In this document: one piece after another, positions 62,255 to 64,000 of the stretch | Numbering within the stretch: position 1 is the stretch's first letter | How the letters are laid out: each line of letters begins with the position of its first letter | NCBI RefSeq assembly: GCF_023078275.1 | Contig: NC_062984.1 | Coordinates: 20,866,578 to 20,930,577, forward strand | Source of the DNA: Leguminivora glycinivorella | Lineage: Eukaryota; Arthropoda; Insecta; Lepidoptera; Tortricidae | Direction: 5' to 3' | DNA length: 64,000 nt | Notes under the pieces: model-generated | Database searches by the model: none | What the model saw: the letters and a program-made list of their open reading frames with translations, nothing else | What the model was told of the DNA's origin: nothing | Translations under genes and position numbers: made by a program

Positions 62255-62678
62255 TTGTTTTACAAGGGGGCAAAGTAGTTGTTTAACCGCACGTGCCAAT
62301 ATTGATACCTGAGCAAGCGAAAGATTCCAATATTGAACCGCGAGCGTAGCGAGTGGTTCAAAAAGTGGAATCTTGAGCGTTGCGAGGGTATCAAGGCACG
62401 AAGGTTAAACAAACTTTGCCACCGAGTGAAACACAAAATTTTTCACCACACCAACACGAACAAAATACTGACTATAAAACATCAAAATAAATCAAATCCA
62501 TCAATTTATTCAATATTTATGATTCAAAATCATTTATAGGTAAAATCTAGCAGCCAGATTAAGACATCGTGTTAAAATTTGTATGAAATTACTTTGCCCC
62601 CTTGTGGATAAAATGCAATTTTGCTATCTGTTTTCGAATAGCAAAGAAAGCCTTTACCAGTTGGTGTGGTGAAAATGT
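62255..62678 (+). repeat. ACAAGGGGGCAAAGT repeat, uninterrupted copy
   Basis: ACAAGGGGGCAAAGTA at 62262 and TACTTTGCCCCCTTGT ending at 62605, then the flank GGATAAAATGCAATTTTGCT to TTACCAGTTGGTGTGGTGAA. It gives the empty-site sequence for the insertion at 36475-36805. The 68-codon frame matches that of the other copy (WNLERCEG, HTNTNK). Confidence 0.82.
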
Positions 62679-62841
62679 TTTTATTAGGCACATTTACTAG
62701 AGTGCCTATCTACTACGTTTACAGTATAGTATTTTTTTACCAAAAACCTTTAGCATTATATTCTTTTAGATTGCATAATTTTATGTGTTTGTTAATTTAT
62801 GCTTTTGTTAGTTTTTTTTTATTTATCTTTTGTATGTCAGT
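62679..62841. other. No recognised feature
   Basis: AT-rich spacer. Confidence 0.45.
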
Positions 62842-63006
62842 GTGCGTAGCCGAATGCACAAACGCTCACAAAACGCTCACTATAATATCTCTTTCGTTGC
62901 TATCTATCTCTATCGCTCTTGCGTATTGGCGCGACAGAGCCAGACTACATTTCTACGGTGTTTCGGTGGTCTTTCGCGTCGCAGAAATGTCATTCGGCTA
63001 CGGGAC
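62842..63006 (+). mobile_element. MITE, CGTAGCCGAATG ends
   Basis: GTGCGTAGCCGAATGCAC on the left and GTCATTCGGCTACGGGAC on the right; the interior has CTATCTCTATCGCTCTTGCG and GGCGCGACAGAGCCAGA. Reverse-oriented copy at 12268-12382; left end only at 33537. Confidence 0.78.
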
Positions 63007-63049
63007 CTGAAAATTGTACCTAAGCTCTAAGTTTCCATCGCTCGAATTT

Positions 63050-63200
63050 ATAACCTAACCTAACCACAAAATTGAAATTTTGAAAAAACATGGCTAAGAA
63101 CACCCCCGACTAACTCAGTTTCCAGACAAAAAAAAAACTAAATTTAAATCGGTTCATTCGTTCAGGAGCTACAATGCCACAGACAGACACACACATAGAT

Positions 63201-63235
<35 letters not shown>

Positions 63236-63287
63236 AACACATCAAACTTATAACACACCATCGTTTTTGCGTCGGGGGTTAAAAATA
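63050..63287 (+). repeat. CCCCCGAC repeat, copy 10
   Basis: CCTAACCACAAAATTGAAAT; the CCCCCGACCGCG block is deleted so TTTTGAAAAAACATGGCTAA joins directly. Ends TTTTGCGTCGGGGGTTAAAA. Confidence 0.83.
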
Positions 63288-64000
63288 TAGATATAACTTT
63301 TGAAGTAAGTAGTCAAAATAAATTATGTAGCAGCAACGTTTTGCATTATTTCATTAAAAAAACACTCGTTTTTGGACAATCATGTAAAAACCAAGCAATG
63401 ACCTCTCAAGATAAGGTCAGCAACAAAATCACCCTCAAAGCTTACTCTGAGACGATCCTTAAAAAGGAATGGGAGGATACAGAATAACTACAGATCTCCT
63501 ACATCTGCGGCAAATGCCTGCGATTTGTTGCCACTTCTGCTGACAATGGGGCTAAACAACGATGGCGAGCCACAGACAACTAAGCAGACCAGAGTAACAT
63601 TTTCATATTTATAAAATCGCATGAATATTGACTACAGGAACTAGTTTAAAAGACCTTGCGTCTGTAGGTGTAGTAGCATATGACGAACAAAGCGTAGTTC
63701 AAACTTCTTCATTCTAAAAATTCTCTTTCTTCATTCTAAAAATGTATAAATTCTCCTACCAGCAGGATTAGCACGCGGTTGCAGCTGTCTAATTGGTTTT
63801 ACTAGCCGTTTGCTGCTTTTATTGATGTTAGAGGCCAATGACGAGGTATAATTATTTTCAGTATGTCGTATTAATATTTAACTTTGCGTTGTTTCCATTT
63901 AAAAAATAAAACTGTGTGTCACAACTAACCGTTTTATTCCATTTCCATTTAGAACCTGAATCCTTGAGGAGAATCACCAATAGCACCTTGTTTCGTTTCT
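63288..64000. other. No recognised feature
   Basis: CTTCATTCTAAAAAT occurs twice (63707, 63729). Nothing else is seen up to the window edge. Confidence 0.45.

Overview
The window looks like a piece of a lepidopteran (moth or butterfly) nuclear genome. It is AT-rich and carries no convincing host gene. It is dense with transposon families that I recognise as lepidopteran: a tRNA-derived SINE with A and B boxes, CR1/Jockey-type LINE 3' ends, Helitron-like (Lep1-type) elements ending in CTAG, a CCCCCGAC-ended repeat with GACA/TGTC runs, and many short palindromic MITEs. Nothing bacterial is present (no operons, Shine-Dalgarno sites, CRISPR or rRNA). Most open reading frames are short chance frames or translated repeats.

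Coding signal is limited to decayed 3' ends of non-LTR retrotransposons. 617-1392: RTE-like C-terminus split by about 550 bp. 6880-8814: CR1/Jockey LINE that keeps the YADD site but has two lesions, a stop and a nested insertion. 8881-9515: a second LINE C-terminus. 13020-13345 (-): RTE-like. 14287-14566 and 14968-15225: two other LINE C-termini, the first with a zinc finger. 27096-27435, 32143-32430 (-), 40447-40560, 41312-41509 (-), 48181-48349 (-) and 57163-57420: further C-terminal fragments from several LINE clades. All are 5'-truncated and most are frameshifted.

The rest is layered insertion history, legible from target-site duplications (TSDs). A LINE tail sits inside the RT gene (7-bp TSD). 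A retro tail splits a fold-back element (13-bp TSD, 27699-28111). A 331-bp element with 8-bp TSD and a possible degenerate THAP start sits inside another repeat (36475-36805). A hAT MITE has a perfect 8-bp TSD (39931-40065). There are TTAA-flanked MITEs at 35714-36151 and 48905-49034. A TA-flanked MITE swallowed a CCCCCGAC repeat (59358-59774). Two Helitron-like copies lie head-to-tail with expanded TATCSC hexamers (54254-56472).

I do not see a new functional system. The most useful outputs are the nested-insertion chronology, the Helitron tandem, the P-like insertion, several near-perfect hairpins that could feed small-RNA pathways, and a stem-loop followed by GAAAC that recurs in unrelated repeats. 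Family names come from memory of lepidopteran repeats, not from a database search; the structural statements (inverted repeats, TSDs, frames) were read by eye from the sequence.
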